In this document: piece after piece, positions 33,126 through 44,809 of the stretch | Layout of the letters: each line of letters opens with the position of its first letter | Numbering within the stretch: the first letter of the stretch is position 1 | Translations under genes and position numbers: made by a program | Assembly (NCBI GenBank): GCA_001600415.1 | Contig: BCJX01000017.1 | Coordinates: 613,005-677,004, forward strand | Source: Pascua guehoae | Lineage: Eukaryota > Basidiomycota > Tremellomycetes > Trichosporonales > Trichosporonaceae | Direction: 5' to 3' | DNA length: 64,000 bases | Notes under the pieces: model-generated | What the model saw: only the letters and a program-made list of their open reading frames with translations | The model's database searches: none | What the model was told of the DNA's origin: nothing

Positions 33126-34505
33126 ATGGATGAGCCCGCCTCCCCGCCCCCCTTTTCCACCATGAACCAGCTCCGAAATACATCCTCCCCCAGCGATGTC
33201 ACCCCACCATCCCCCAATCGTTCCGACTCGTTGTACCCCTCGCCCATCGATTCTGCTCCAGCATCTCCAACTCTTTTTGGCCGACCCCCCTTGGTCCGAA
33301 CTCCCCCCAACCCTCCCGGCTCATCACATTCGGCCGCCTCCGACTCACCTCGCGCATCTCCAGCGTCTCCAACTTGTTTTGACCGACCCCCCTTAGTCCG
33401 AACTCCCCCCAACCCTCCTGGCTCATCACGTTCGGCCGCCTCCGACTCATCTCCAGCATCTCCAGCTTTGGTCCTTGACCATCCGGACCATGAAAATGTC
33501 CATCACTCGCCCAGCCCGTCGACCAGTCCCGCAGTCTCTCAGCCCCCTGCCACGACATTATTTGCTCAGCGTGGCGGTAGGGAAACGTACCCGGACCATG
33601 TCGCCTACGCCGTGGAAGAGATGAAACAGTTTTGGCGGGAAAGGGAGCAACGTGTTCTCGATCGTATCCCATGGACGCCCAGTTACGAGGCGTTCTCTGG
33701 CGAATGCCCACCGAGCTGGTTGGTACAGCACGGCCAGACTGCGGCCGTCGTGTACCGGTATTCGGGCGTCTCGTCAATGTGGCAAGGACAACCACCCATC
33801 TTCTTTGACAAGTTCTTCATCGAAGAAGACGCCGAAGACGACGTGGGAGAACGGGAAAATGGCGGAAGCATCGTCGTGGTGAGTGTGATATGTGATGACG
33901 ATCGGCTCGCTGATGCCCAAGATTACACGCGAGGACCTCATTTCGGCATACCATGCAGTCTACGCTCGCTGGCGAACAGTCCACGCAGCCAGGGAATTGT
34001 TGTTTCGAGCATATATCTGGCGGCATTTCGACGATCCAAATGACCCAGACATTGGTCGTGCGCTCCATGTCCAAGACGAGCTCGATGAACATTTGGGGCG
34101 TAGATTCACTCTAGTCTGTAGGTAGAGTACATCCAAACCGCCCTTGTGCCCTTGCCACATCTTGGCTGACAACAAGCCACGTTGGATGCCCATCTTGGCC
34201 GTCTCGTCGATCTCGAAAAGCGGGGGATACCGCCGGCACGGTGGACAAAGCACCCAGCTCTGAATATGGCCGCGCTTGTTCGCCACCCCGACCTTTTCAG
34301 CTTTACCTGGGAAAAGGACGATGTGCCAAGTGATGCCCCCTTCCGCCTTGTGCGCGCGCTTACCCTCGGTGACTTGCCTGCCGAGGCCGAAGTTGAAGAG
34401 TTGCTCGACAAGGCGCAACAGCTCAGGGATAGACTGGAGACGGATATGTTTTGGGATCCCACACGGTACAGAGACGCTGGCTCATTAAGATACACCAAAG
34501 GCTGA
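33126..34505 (+). CDS. Hypothetical protein with Ser/Pro-rich duplicated N-terminus
   Basis: Three exons (33126-33878, 33922-34117, 34177-34505) give 425 residues. The first 130 residues are rich in Ser and Pro and contain two tandem copies of a 34-residue unit (PPLVRTPPNPPGSS core). The middle and C-terminal parts look like a folded domain with many aromatic residues: YAVEEMKQFWREREQRVLD, PPSWLVQHGQTAAVVYRYSG, ITREDLISAYHAVYARWR, then a charged helical end. I do not recognise the family. The second intron uses a GTAGGT donor that joins LV to STLDAHLG in phase; the downstream frame confirms it. Introns are 43 and 59 nt. Confidence 0.7.
33258..33461 (+). repeat. 102-nt tandem duplication inside the coding region
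   Basis: Two copies with a 102-nt period, differing at few positions. Each encodes a 34-residue unit with the core PPLVRTPPNPPGSS. The period is a multiple of three, so the frame is kept. Confidence 0.9.
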
Positions 34506-36221
34506 GACGAATGTGTCGTTGGCATCGCAACCTGTCCGCCGTGGTTGGTGCATGCTATACAAATGACCTAACACGCGCGGCATAAAATTGAGCCACACAC
34601 CGTGCGGTATCGAAGGACAAGTGCGTGCTGCCCCAGAACAGCACAGCCATGTCGTGCCCAGACACAGGCTCTGAACTCAAGTTGGAGGCTCGATCCAACC
34701 CCACAGTAGTGAGAGGGGCACGGTGGACGCCGAGACTGTCTGTACTGTACACCCGAAGCTGTTGAAGAGACTTGCGTTCGAACAGATGTCGAATAAGAAT
34801 TGTCTGTAGCCGTAGACTCCAAAGAATGGATCCGCAACCATGTCTGTGAGTGGTGTTAGAGGTACCGCGAGCGCGCGCTACTTCTTTGAGCACACACTCG
34901 CCTAAGGGCACGAGCACACGAGCACTTAGTAAACAGTGCCGAAGACTCTGAAAGCCGTGGCGTGCTGGCTCGCTTCGTCTTAGCCCAAGACCAGAGGCTA
35001 GTGGTTTGAAATGGACGTCGCGGTTCAAGCGATCGCCACCCTCCAGGGGATAGAAGTGTGGCCGTGTGGCAAGGTTAGCACGGCATCTTGCACTTGGAGG
35101 CAGGTATGGGCATGTACAGTATGCCATTTGCCTGGAACCCCCAACGTAACTACGGCGGGGGAGTCAGACCGAGGCGCTAAGCCCCAAAGCACCCCCACCC
35201 CTAAGCTAGTAGCCAGTTAAGTCGCACGGTGTACAATACATACAGTAAGATAGTAGACACATACAAGCATGCAGACCCCGTAACATTCTATCCAGAAGCC
35301 ATGACACTGTGTGAACCCCTGGGCGGTTTACGCCATGGCACTCGGACAGTGTTGGTGGGGACGGTCGGCTATTCGGCGCTCATAAAGGGCACGAGCCCGG
35401 TTAGTGCTTCCTGAGCTTGCCCCACCCAGCGCGGTCACCGACCTTTGTGTGTTCTTTGATGCTCAATGCCGAAGAGTCAGTGCGGGGTGCAGGCTGTAAC
35501 ATGCCCTATTTCCGACGCATCCAATGTTCTCAGACTCTGGATGCGGATCAGCCCTCGCAGGGTCAAAGGATGCACGCGCATGGCGTGCGGTCGGACATTG
35601 ACCCGGACGGCGCACGCATCCAGCATCGGAGCATGGCAAGGATGAGACAAGAGGAGAAGGACAATGGAAGACGGCGATGAGCAGTGCGATGCAATGTGGA
35701 ACAAGGCCACGACAGGCGCTTGCTTCTTGGCCTCGCCTCGCTAAGGGTATCTGTGGCAGGGACAATCGCGTTCGGCCGATGGTGGCGTTCCAATCACAGA
35801 CTTATCTGATAAGTCGGATCCCCCCGCCCCCCCGGCGCAGACTCGGGCATTGCCAAATCCCACATTCCACGTCTGTACGTCTGGGCTCTTGGCACCCCCC
35901 CGGTCCCCGCGTTGGGACACTGGGGTACGCTGCGCGTGCTGGGCGGGGTCCACTCGCAGCCACTCGCAGCCCCTGGCCACTGGGCCAGGCGTGCCAAGAC
36001 CAGATGCGTGCAAGAACACGCGCTTCGCATCGGCAGCCTCCGACGTCGGCCGATTGGGTTTTATCCTCCGTCGTCGAGAATATCGCACCACACTGCAACT
36101 GACCGGCCAAAATCGCTACCGCGCATGTTGTCCATATGTATCCCGTGCAAAACGTGTCAACCCACATCGCTACCCCGTCACCTCGACACCCCCACCCCCA
36201 ACACCAACAGCACCAGCAAAA
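34506..36221. other. Mostly non-coding region
   Basis: 1.7 kb between two plus-strand genes. Apart from a possible minus-strand gene remnant at 34555-34850 I see no supported gene. The last 150 bases are a C/A-rich leader for the oxidoreductase gene. Confidence 0.45.
34555..34850 (-). pseudogene. Possible gene remnant of unknown family
   Basis: The minus-strand frame ending at 34555 reads like protein in its last 70 codons (for example GHDMAVLFWGSTHLSFDTA). Just upstream, a second frame contains another protein-like stretch (MVADPFFGVYGYRQFLFDI). The two do not join with an obvious intron, so a frameshifted remnant is the simplest reading. The frame continues open to 35127 but looks less like protein there. 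No family was recognised. Confidence 0.3.
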
Positions 36222-38173
36222 ATGACAGTGACCGTAGACCAGCCCGAGTCGCCGCGCACCGTCGTCGTCCTCGGCGTCGCATACGGCGGCGTGCACGCGG
36301 CCGCGACGCTCGCGCGCCGCCTCCCGCCCGGATGGCGCGTCGTCGCCATCGACCGCAACACGCACGGCAACCGTGAGTGCACCCACACACGTGTACTGCT
36401 GACATGACAGACGTCTACACGTTCCCGCGCTACACGGTCATCAACAAACACGCCCCCAAGGCGTTCATTCCCTACACAAACGTCCTCACAAAGGGCCGTC
36501 TCAACCCCCCGGCCCCCGAAGCCCCCGCCCCGGCCGACGACGCCAACGACGACCCCGAAGCATCCCCCGCGCGCCACCGCCTGGTGCACGCGATCGTGAC
36601 GGGCCTGACGCGCCACAGCGTCACGATCCTCCACGCCAACGCGGCGGGCAACTTTGACGACGTAAAGGATGACGCGTCCGATGCGCCCGCGGACCGCGTC
36701 GAGACGATCCCGTTCGACTACTGCGTCTACGCACTGGGGTCGGCCATGCCCGCGCCCTGTGATATTTGGGGCGAGTTTGGACGCACCCAGAGCCCTGGGC
36801 GCGGGACAAAGGTCGGCGGGACGAGCTGGCTGGCGAGCTATGGCGAGCAGATTGGCAAGGCGGAGAAGGTGTTGGTTGTTGGTGGCGGGGCGCTGGGTAT
36901 TCGTGAGTACTGTGTGGGGGGTGGGGCGTTGTTGGACGGTGTGGGCCTGTGTGCGGGGTGTCACCCAACCTAGCCAGCCTCATGGCGGCCTCATGACTGC
37001 CCCTTGGCGCCGCGGCGCCGGTGGTCTAGGCCACGAGTCGTGTCTCGGTCGATCGCGGGCCTACTCAAAAAGCGCACAATAGTCCAGCGTACAGCGTGCT
37101 GGTCAGCGTCGTAGATTGCCTGCCCCACGCAAGCAGCACGACACACTGCTACGTGGAGCTCTGTACTGCTTCGCCTCACACTGTCCAGCTCCGCTCGCTC
37201 CCCACATTTACTATCGCCCACCTGTGCTTCCCACCTGGTTGCCCACCCTTGCTAACCCCCAGAATTCGCGACCGACATCAAGGACAGCCACCCGGAAAAG
37301 GACGTGACGCTGCTGCACTCGCGCGCGCGCCTGCTGCCCATCTACCACGCGTCCGTGCACGACGCGGCCATTGCCCGCCTGGACGCGCTGGGCGTGCACA
37401 CCGTGCTCGGGGAGCGGGTCATGGAGTGGCCCGAGAACGCGGGCGAGTACGACGGCAAGCCCAAGACGGTCGTGACCGACAAGGGCAACGCGTACACTGC
37501 CGACATTGTGCTCGCGTGCACGGGTCCCAAGGCGCACACGTCGTTTATCTCTGCCATCAACAAGGACACGATTGCGCCCACGGGCCGGATCCGCGTCAAC
37601 CCATTCATGCAGGTCGTGGCGAGCGAGGCGGCGGCGGCGGCTGCCATGCCCGACGACTCGCCAGAGGACGTCGCCGAGGCGGTGGCCAAGCTCGCGCTCG
37701 ACGACGCCGACGACTTGTCACACATCTACGCCATTGGCGATGTCGCCGATACCCACGCCATCCTCGCGGGCCACATGTCGAATGCGATGGGCGGCGTGGC
37801 CGCGCGCAATATCCTCCGCTTGATCGAGGCCGGCAGGGGGGGCAAGAAGGAGGCCCTCGAGGTCTATGTGCCCATCGGACCCAAGATTAAGATTTCGCTC
37901 GGACTGGTGAGTCGTCGCGGATGGGGATGGTGGCTCTGTGATTCCCTCGAGGTGGTCGTGCAGAGTCTTCTATTCTTATCGTGCTTCCTGCACTGGCCGT
38001 AATCGGCGAATGTTCCCGAGCACGTTGCCCCCGTGCCCAGCTGACAGTCGCAGAAACACAATGTCGTTGCCTCGGAGACCGAGGCCATCACGAGCGACCA
38101 GGCCGTCGAGGACCTCCATGGCAAGCTCATGTGGAACATTTACGGTGCGCAGGAGCTCGCCGACGACGCCTAG
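36222..38173 (+). CDS. AIF/FSP1-like FAD- and NAD(P)H-dependent oxidoreductase
   Basis: A flavoprotein of the pyridine nucleotide-disulfide oxidoreductase fold, related to AIF-like and FSP1-like NAD(P)H oxidoreductases. Four exons (36222-36372, 36411-36902, 37263-37906, 38054-38173) give 468 residues. The N-terminal FAD-binding strand is TVVVLGVAYGGVHAAATLAR. The NAD-binding motif is KVLVVGGGALGIQFATDI, formed across intron 2. The late FAD-contact motif is IYAIGDVADTHA. Catalytic cysteines of the disulfide reductases are absent, as in AIF-like proteins. The first glycine motif reads GVAYGG, not the usual GGGYAG. No mitochondrial presequence or transmembrane segment is clear. Intron 1 is 38 nt and intron 2 is 360 nt; phases agree. 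The acceptor substrate is unknown. Confidence 0.82.
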
Positions 38174-39700
38174 GTGTCGGGGTCATTGTGCGGGGGTATG
38201 GGTAGAAGTATTGCTCGGGATCAAGGGATATGCATGACAAGGTTCCATAATGCCGTGTGCGCGGGGATTGACGCAAGTGGCAGGCGTTCGCGAGAAGCTG
38301 GCGCGATACTGACAAGAAACTGACAAGATACTGACCAGACAATGACAATCTTGATGCGCATGGCGTTGCTGCATGCTGTGGCGGGCACGCGGGGCACGGC
38401 CAGTGTTCACGAGCGGTTCGGGACAGCCCCATGATCGCAACTCACAGCGATCGTGGGGCAGCCCCAACACCTTGTCGCACGCGTACACACGAGGGCGCTT
38501 GCCCAGCCTGGTGCCCGAGCCAAGCGATGCACCACGGCCACACCAGAATTGCGCCTGATGCTCACCCCATAAGAGGAACGTGATCGCAACCCATTAGAAT
38601 GGCACACACGCAGGCAGGTGTACAGACAAGCCCCCGAGCAATCTGTGTTTACACGGCACGGTTTACCCCGCCGACGCCCAGCTGGCACGACCACTGGTGT
38701 GAGCTCGGAACAAACCTGTTCTAGTGGAGCCTGCTGAACCTCCAAGGCGGAACGGCATAACGGCACCCGGGTGCGACATGACCAGCTCCACACTGTCGCG
38801 CGTGGCACATGAACGGGGGCCCGCAGCCGCTCTGACCATTTGAATCAATGCACCAAACCTACGCAGTGTCAAACACACCGACGAGTTCGACGAGTGGTGC
38901 GACAGCAATGGGCAAATATCTAGCACATGCACGTCCAGGTGCGCCTGCCGCAAACGCCGAGCTCGGGACCGGCGGACTGCGTTCGCTGCCAGACAGGTAC
39001 TTGACAACTAAAACGACCTCGAGATGGACGAGTTGGGCATGGGCAGCGGCGCAGGCAGGACTGGTGGACCCATTTCCGCAGATCTATATATTCGCTGCTC
39101 TTCGTCGGGCGAGGACGAATCTGGTTGTCAGCATGCGTGATCACGCAGGCGATGATCGCCCGCACTCGCCAAGAGGCGCGACTGCAAAGTGAGGCTCGCG
39201 TGGCAGACTCGCCACTTGCACCTGCACGCATGGAGGCCAGGAGTAAGTATACCGAGGCATCGTCCGGGTCGGGTCCCGGGTCCACGATGTCGGCCCAGCG
39301 CCGAGACATTGGTACTGTGGGGTCTGATTGCAATCGTGGATGGCCAAGGACGTGGGCTTGGAGTATTGTCTGTCAGGTAGGGGGCTACCAAAGGCACATC
39401 GGTACATGGGGCCTTGCACCTCGCGGCCGCGGGGCCGCGCGGCCTCGAGTCTTGCGCCTCGTGTACCGTGTACCGTGTCTGTCAGTCACACGTGGCGCCA
39501 CTCGTCGTCGCGTCGTCGCGTCCTCGCGTCCATGCGCGATCACGACATGCACAACCACCCAACCGATCCAGCGACCCCGCGACCGACCAAACCCAGCCAC
39601 CCGGCTCCCAAACCCATACGGCCCCATAGCACACCGGTAACAGCCGAGTCTGGACGGTATCCGCGGCCGCCACTGTGAGTGTGCGCCGCCGCCGTCGGGA

Positions 39701-39738
39701 CCTGGGATGCGACTCTAGTCTGGTCGCCTCGTCCCGGG
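39701..39738. repeat. Hairpin-like repeat, copy 1
   Basis: Starts cctgggatgcgac and ends gtcgcctcgtcccggg, so the two ends pair imperfectly in reverse complement around gtcgc and ccgg/ccagg. Copy 2 is at 40298-40330. Confidence 0.6.
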
Positions 39739-40036
39739 CTTTCACGCAGGCTGGGCGTTTGTTAGACACGTCGCCCGAGGGGCGCTGGGGTTGGCCGCCC
39801 CGCGTGGGTGTACGCGGTGCCCGTGATCAGTGATGGTCGGCCAGGACTGGTGAGGATCCACATCAGTATGACCAGGGGCCGTCTTTTTTCCTAGGGAAGG
39901 GTCGGGGGGGAATCGAACAGGGGACATGGGGGAGAGCGTGCTCGAGCAGGTATGTACGGTGCACGGATCGAGACACGGATCACCTCCAGATCCGACCTCA
40001 CCCCTCACCCCTCCCACCACCACCCCCTCACCCCCC

Positions 40037-40037
<1 letters not shown>

Positions 40038-40108
<71 letters not shown>
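40038..40108. repeat. Homopolymer run of 71 C
   Basis: Uninterrupted C on the plus strand (G on the minus), flanked by cacccc-type low-complexity sequence. It can form quadruplex or i-motif structures, or may be an assembly artefact. Confidence 0.95.
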
Positions 40109-40297
40109 ACCACCCGCCACCCCCTCTCTCCCCTTCACACGCAGCACACCACCGCACCGACCTACACCCCACACCCCCATCACATACTCCCCACCGGCCC
40201 CGGCCACAAAGCTGCTGGCTAACTGGTATGGTCAGAGACGCGCGGGCCCATCTACCCCCCCAATCCCACTCGGGAGGGGGGCCAGATCCCCGCGCGT

Positions 40298-40330
40298 CCT
40301 GGGATGCGACACGAGTCGCCTTGTCCCGGG
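40298..40330. repeat. Hairpin-like repeat, copy 2
   Basis: Begins cctgggatgcgac like copy 1 and ends gtcgccttgtcccggg; the loop between the arms is shorter. Same orientation as copy 1. Confidence 0.6.
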
Positions 40331-41330
40331 CACATTCTCGTGCGCTGCCCAGTCCCCATTAACCGAGAATACTACTATTCGGATTGACAGGCTACTTACT
40401 CGGGGGGGACACCGAGAGCGACGCGCTGGAAAATATATGGGAAGGCAGCCAGCGTGCGGTTCACCAGTAGACTCCCTCCATGCAAGGGGGCGCCGCGGCC
40501 TGTTGGTGGCTCTGCTCAGAGTCGGGTTGCGCAGCTTGCTTTTTAGGCGTCTGGACTGCAGGTCGGGCCTGTGGCCGACTTTGGAGGATGGTTTGGATGG
40601 GCGTGTTGGCCTGCGTTTGCCGCGCAACTTGAACTCGTGGTGTTTGGTGCCGCATCGTCGAGGCGAGGTGGCGGTGTCCATATTCCTTGCTGGTTCATTA
40701 GAGTAGCCCGGGGGGCTTCCTGGTCTCGTCAATGCGCATAGGCGACATGGCGATGGAGCTCGTGTTGTTGCTTTCGACTGCTGTTTCAAGTTGTGGTCGG
40801 CGCCGCTGCCGAGCTGTTCGATTGTTGCTCGACTATTGTTCAGTGGGACTGGTGCGGGGGAACAGGGCCCTCGTACAGGCCAAGGTGATTCGTCTGTGAT
40901 CTAGGCAAGAGCGGGAAAGAGATGAGCTGGGACTGGGGTATGCTCGGTAGTGCTGGGAGAAGGGATGGGGTGGTATCTTGATCATCTTGGGTCCTCGGCC
41001 CATCGCCTGCGCAGTACTACCATTATTGGACTGTAGAGTTGGAACGGCAGGCTTGGTCAAGAACAATGGTCTGTACTACCATTGTGTTTCCTGGTTCCTC
41101 AAGTGGTAGCGGTATAAAGACCGGCTGATGAAGACGTGTGGAGACACCATCTCGGGCAGTCGCTAGGTCGTGGCGTCAAGATGGACCGCGAGGCCAGCAT
41201 CCGTGTTGAACCGCCACAACAAGTTGACCACCAGCGCCCGCAACAATAAGTAGTGAGAAGCCCTTCAACCCAACCGCAACATCGAAAGCTAATGAAGATG
41301 CCATGGTCCTGTATGTCGTGATAATGTAAG

Positions 41331-43284
41331 CTACAATTCGGTCTTGCCGGTGCCAGAGAACAACTGGCGCGCCGCCTCGACACACCCGGTGCAGCTGCGG
41401 CGGATCGTCTCCGCAACGGAGATGAAGAATGCAATAATGGAGGCGACAGAGAATGTCGACTGCTGAGCGAGCTCGGCCTGATGGGTTAGCCTGGCACTCA
41501 ACGAACGGATTCAACCCACTTGTCTCCTTGCCTCGCGCTCGCGGCGCTTGGCATCAATGGCGGCCGCACGCGCCGGCGCGGCGGCAGCCTCCTCTGCCTG
41601 TGTGCGGGCGTAGATTTGGCGGAACTCTTCGACAGAGTTCAAGCTCTCGGCGACGCGGTGGAGCGTGTTGAAGAGCGCAACGACCTCGGAGCGCTGCAGG
41701 AGATCGGGGTTGACCTTGGGGCTGGCGGTTAGCGGGAACTACATGGAGACGGGGTGCAGCTCAAACTCACTCGAGGGACTTTTCGTCGAGGGCAAAGAGA
41801 ATCTTGAGCGCGGTGCCGATACCCGACACCTGCAGCTTGCCCCAGAGGCGGCACTTGTCGCACCCGACACAGTCCATGATGCGCGAGACGTTGCGGAAGT
41901 GGGTCTTGAACTGGTCCATGACAATGGGCGCGTCGTCGTTTTTGAAAAAGCCCGCCTCGTCAAAGCCGTGCGCAATGTCGGCGCGCTCGGTTAATGCGAG
42001 CACAGAGTTGAGGAGGTCGCGCGTCTTGGCGTCCGTCTTGCGCTGGACCGACGTGCACTCGTTCTCCTTGCCGCGGGGCGCGACGCCAATGTCGTACGCG
42101 CGGAAATAGGGCGCGGCGCGCGCGACAGCACGGAGCATGAGGACTGCGTTAAAGTAGACGTTGGAGAGGCGCTCGGGGTGGGTCGCGAGGCGGTTAATAA
42201 AGCACTGGAGGTTGGGGGACCATTCGCCCGTGGTCTGGTCGAGGTAGTCGGCGCAGATGTGGATGGAGATGGACGCGTGGAGACCTGGGTGTCAGTGAGC
42301 GCTGCGAGGTGACAGCGGGGTGCACGGCTGGGTCATGTAACCTGCCTATGCCACTCACCAGAGACGACGCGGTAGTACAGCTTCTTCTCCTCGCACAAGT
42401 CGCCCTCGGAGATCATCTCGGTCCCCAAACCCTCGTGGAGCTTGCTGAGGCCCACGGGTTGCCGCATGCTCTTTCCAGGTGGGAGCTTGCCGTTGCGCGC
42501 CGCCTCGAGCGACCCCTCTGACAGGCCAAAGCAGTTCTCCTTGTAGATTGCGCGCCAGACGGCGTTTGCGCTGTCGCCAGCGTATCCCGTGAACCGTTCG
42601 GGGTTGAGGGTGAGGTCGACATACTGTCCCTCTGGGGGTTAGCACTTGCCTGGACGCTGACAAGATGACCGACCTGGAGTGGCATCGTCCTCGACAAAGC
42701 AAAAGTCATCGTCGCGGAAGTAGCAGCTCGAGACGGCGTTTGCGGCGTCGGACATGTGTACCTCGCTGAGCGCCTTTGGACGCCACTTCTCGGGAATCTC
42801 AGACTGCAACGTGTCAGATGACATGTACCGGACGGCGCCGCCATACAGGGGGGAACCCACCTCGCTGGCCTCCTCGACCGAGCATGCCCGGTTCATGCAG
42901 AAGCCGTTCTCCTGCCAGAATGGGCATTCGCGGAACAGGTCGACCTTGTAGTACTTGAAGAAGGGCTTTTCGACAAGGCTGTGGAGCATGGGGAACAGCT
43001 CCTTGTTGACGGCCTCGACCGTCTCGTACGCGCAGTTTGTGTGTTCTATAGGTCCTGATGGCTTGCTGCGTCAGCACGGTGCCGGGCGATGACGACGTTT
43101 CAAAGAGATAACAAATTTCAGACACGTTGCTGGGCAAAGTGGTACGCACACTGCAGTATCCCTCGGCCTTGCCTTCGAGAACATTGCGGGCGACCTTGCT
43201 TTCAGGCTTGGACCAGTCGAGAATACCCCGCGCGCTGCTCGCGAGCGCCAAGAACGGGACCGTGATCGATGACAAGGCGACCAT
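41331..43284 (-). CDS. ERO1: ER oxidoreductin 1 (thiol oxidase)
   Basis: Oxidises protein disulfide isomerase in the ER, passing electrons through FAD to oxygen. Seven exons on the minus strand: 43284-43150, 43061-42861, 42803-42674, 42631-42359, 42284-41771, 41721-41520, 41477-41331, giving 533 residues. The N-terminus has a hydrophobic signal (ITVPFLALASSARG). Family landmarks follow in order: NCAYETVEAVN, DLFRECPFWQENGFC with CMNRACSVEEA, CYFRDDDFCF, YVDLTLNPERFTGY, then the inner active site CVGCDKC and LWGKLQVSGIGTALKILF. A C-terminal hydrophobic segment (SVASIIAFFISV) fits a membrane anchor. Exon 1 to 2 is the least certain junction; the chosen one gives CSPSGPIEHTNC, matching the usual spacing. 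Confidence 0.93.
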
Positions 43285-44809
43285 GACGGGTGGGGGTGGT
43301 GGAAGGGAAACGAGTGTGGGGTAGTGATAGTGGCGGGTTAGAGATGTGGATAAGAGTAATGGTGCGCGCGTCTGCGCTCGCTGCTGGTGTCGTACGCGGG
43401 GCTGTGACGGACAGTTGTGGAAAGTAGAGTAGAGTAGAGTGTGGGTGTAGATTGAACAATAAAGCAGGAGAGTGGATGATCCTTGCAGTTATGACACGGA
43501 TGCATGCACATTGTGGTGGTGGTGGTGGTGCATGGTGTCGGTCGGAGTGGCCCGGATCGAAATTCAGGCACGCGACGCCGCTCGTGGCCCCCCCTCTACC
43601 CTCTACGACACGACACGGCCGGCTTTTGCCCGCAATGGCCCAGATGGAGCAAATGCAGCAAATGCAGCAGATGGAGCCAGATGCGCTGGAACAGAGTAGG
43701 ATGCCGAAAAGGAGCGATCAGATTCCGTACAATCCGTTCCTGGCCGATGCCCGTACCCAGAGCACTCCACCCCCACACTGGCCCTCCATCAAATACAATA
43801 ATAAGAATCAATCGCCGACCTTAATACCATGCCACGTCGACAATGATTACTCACACCACTGACGGTCCACGTCGACAAGACACGGCACCTCATGCACAGC
43901 ACCATGCATACTGACAACTGCTCCCATATCGGGTCAGCATGTACAGCCCCAGTCACTGTGCACAGCGGCTCGCTTCCGGTCGCCGTCCAAGGCAACCAAG
44001 GACGAGGCGTGGCAACATTGCGTACCCTTTACCTCTACCTACATGCTGGCGATGTCAGTTCTACCAGAACTGTCGCGTCAACAGCGACATGCACGTTCGG
44101 CTCGTTGTCTGGTTTGCATGCAACATTGCGTGTCATGTGCAAGGTAACGGCCCGATTCTTGTCATCCCCGAAGGGCACATTGTGCCCGCATGGTGCTCGT
44201 GCACCCAATGAGTTGTGACAATGATGGGTCATCATTTGAGGTAAATGCCCACCACCCCAGAAGTGTCAGAGGTTGGGGGCCAGAGCGTCGTGTGGATGAA
44301 TGCCTTCTTGTAGAGTTGTAGAGTTATGGGACTACATGAACCGTTCCATCACAGTCAGTATGTATGTCCTGCACCAGCCGCTGCTGCTCTTGTTCGCGGA
44401 GGGGGTCAGTGTCCCCTGCACGGCTGAGGTAGGCGGTACAATAAAACGCAGCAGCAATGAACGCTTTGGTTTTAACTGTGCACTTGTCGAGTCTATGAAC
44501 TCGACTTCCAGGCCATGTACAGAGACGATCATCATCCTCGTGTTCATTCCTAGATATTGTGCCCGGGCACAGAGAGCAAGAGGAGAGCATTTGGTTATAG
44601 GACCCACGTGCGCCGTCGTTGCTGTACCTGGACAAAGTTTGTGGCGGAGCCACACCATTCCCACCATTCGACACCTATGCAACCCAACAGCTCGTGCAAA
44701 TTAAAGAGAATTGCATTGCCCAAGTCCTCTTTTCCAAGGCCGGGATGGCGTATTAACACCTTCTACAGTCTACAAGATAAACGAGGAAATCGCGAGATGG
44801 GCGCGGCGC
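43285..44809. other. Intergenic
   Basis: 1.5 kb between the ERO1 start and the MET10 stop, both minus. It contains a short tgg/ggt repeat (43512-43530) and a short Met/Gln-rich open frame (43635-43862). No RNA gene is seen. Confidence 0.45.
43635..43862 (+). CDS. Short Met/Gln-repeat open frame, doubtful
   Basis: A 75-residue frame starting MAQMEQMQQMQQMEPDALEQ, with an acidic then Pro-rich end. It lies upstream of ERO1 on the opposite strand. The N-terminal repeat comes from an atgcagcaa microsatellite-like stretch. There is no family match and no support other than composition, so it may not be a gene. Confidence 0.2.
   Translation: MAQMEQMQQMQQMEPDALEQSRMPKRSDQIPYNPFLADARTQSTPPPHWPSIKYNNKNQSPTLIPCHVDNDYSHH

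Larger units (their letters stand above)
38174..41330. other. Three-kilobase gene-poor region with C run and hairpin repeats
   Basis: Lies between the convergent ends of the oxidoreductase (plus) and ERO1 (minus) genes. No supported gene. It contains two copies of a palindrome-like motif (39701-39738, 40298-40330) on either side of a 71-base C run. Confidence 0.5.

Noticed and set aside
39890..39960. gaatcgaac stretch resembling a tRNA T-arm on the minus strand
   Set aside because: The flanking bases do not form a T stem (C against C), and no anticodon or acceptor stem could be drawn.
40461..40655. Gln-rich minus-strand frame (MRHQTPRVQVARQTQ...) with a possible upstream splice acceptor
   Set aside because: No upstream exon could be found and no family is recognised; composition alone is not enough.
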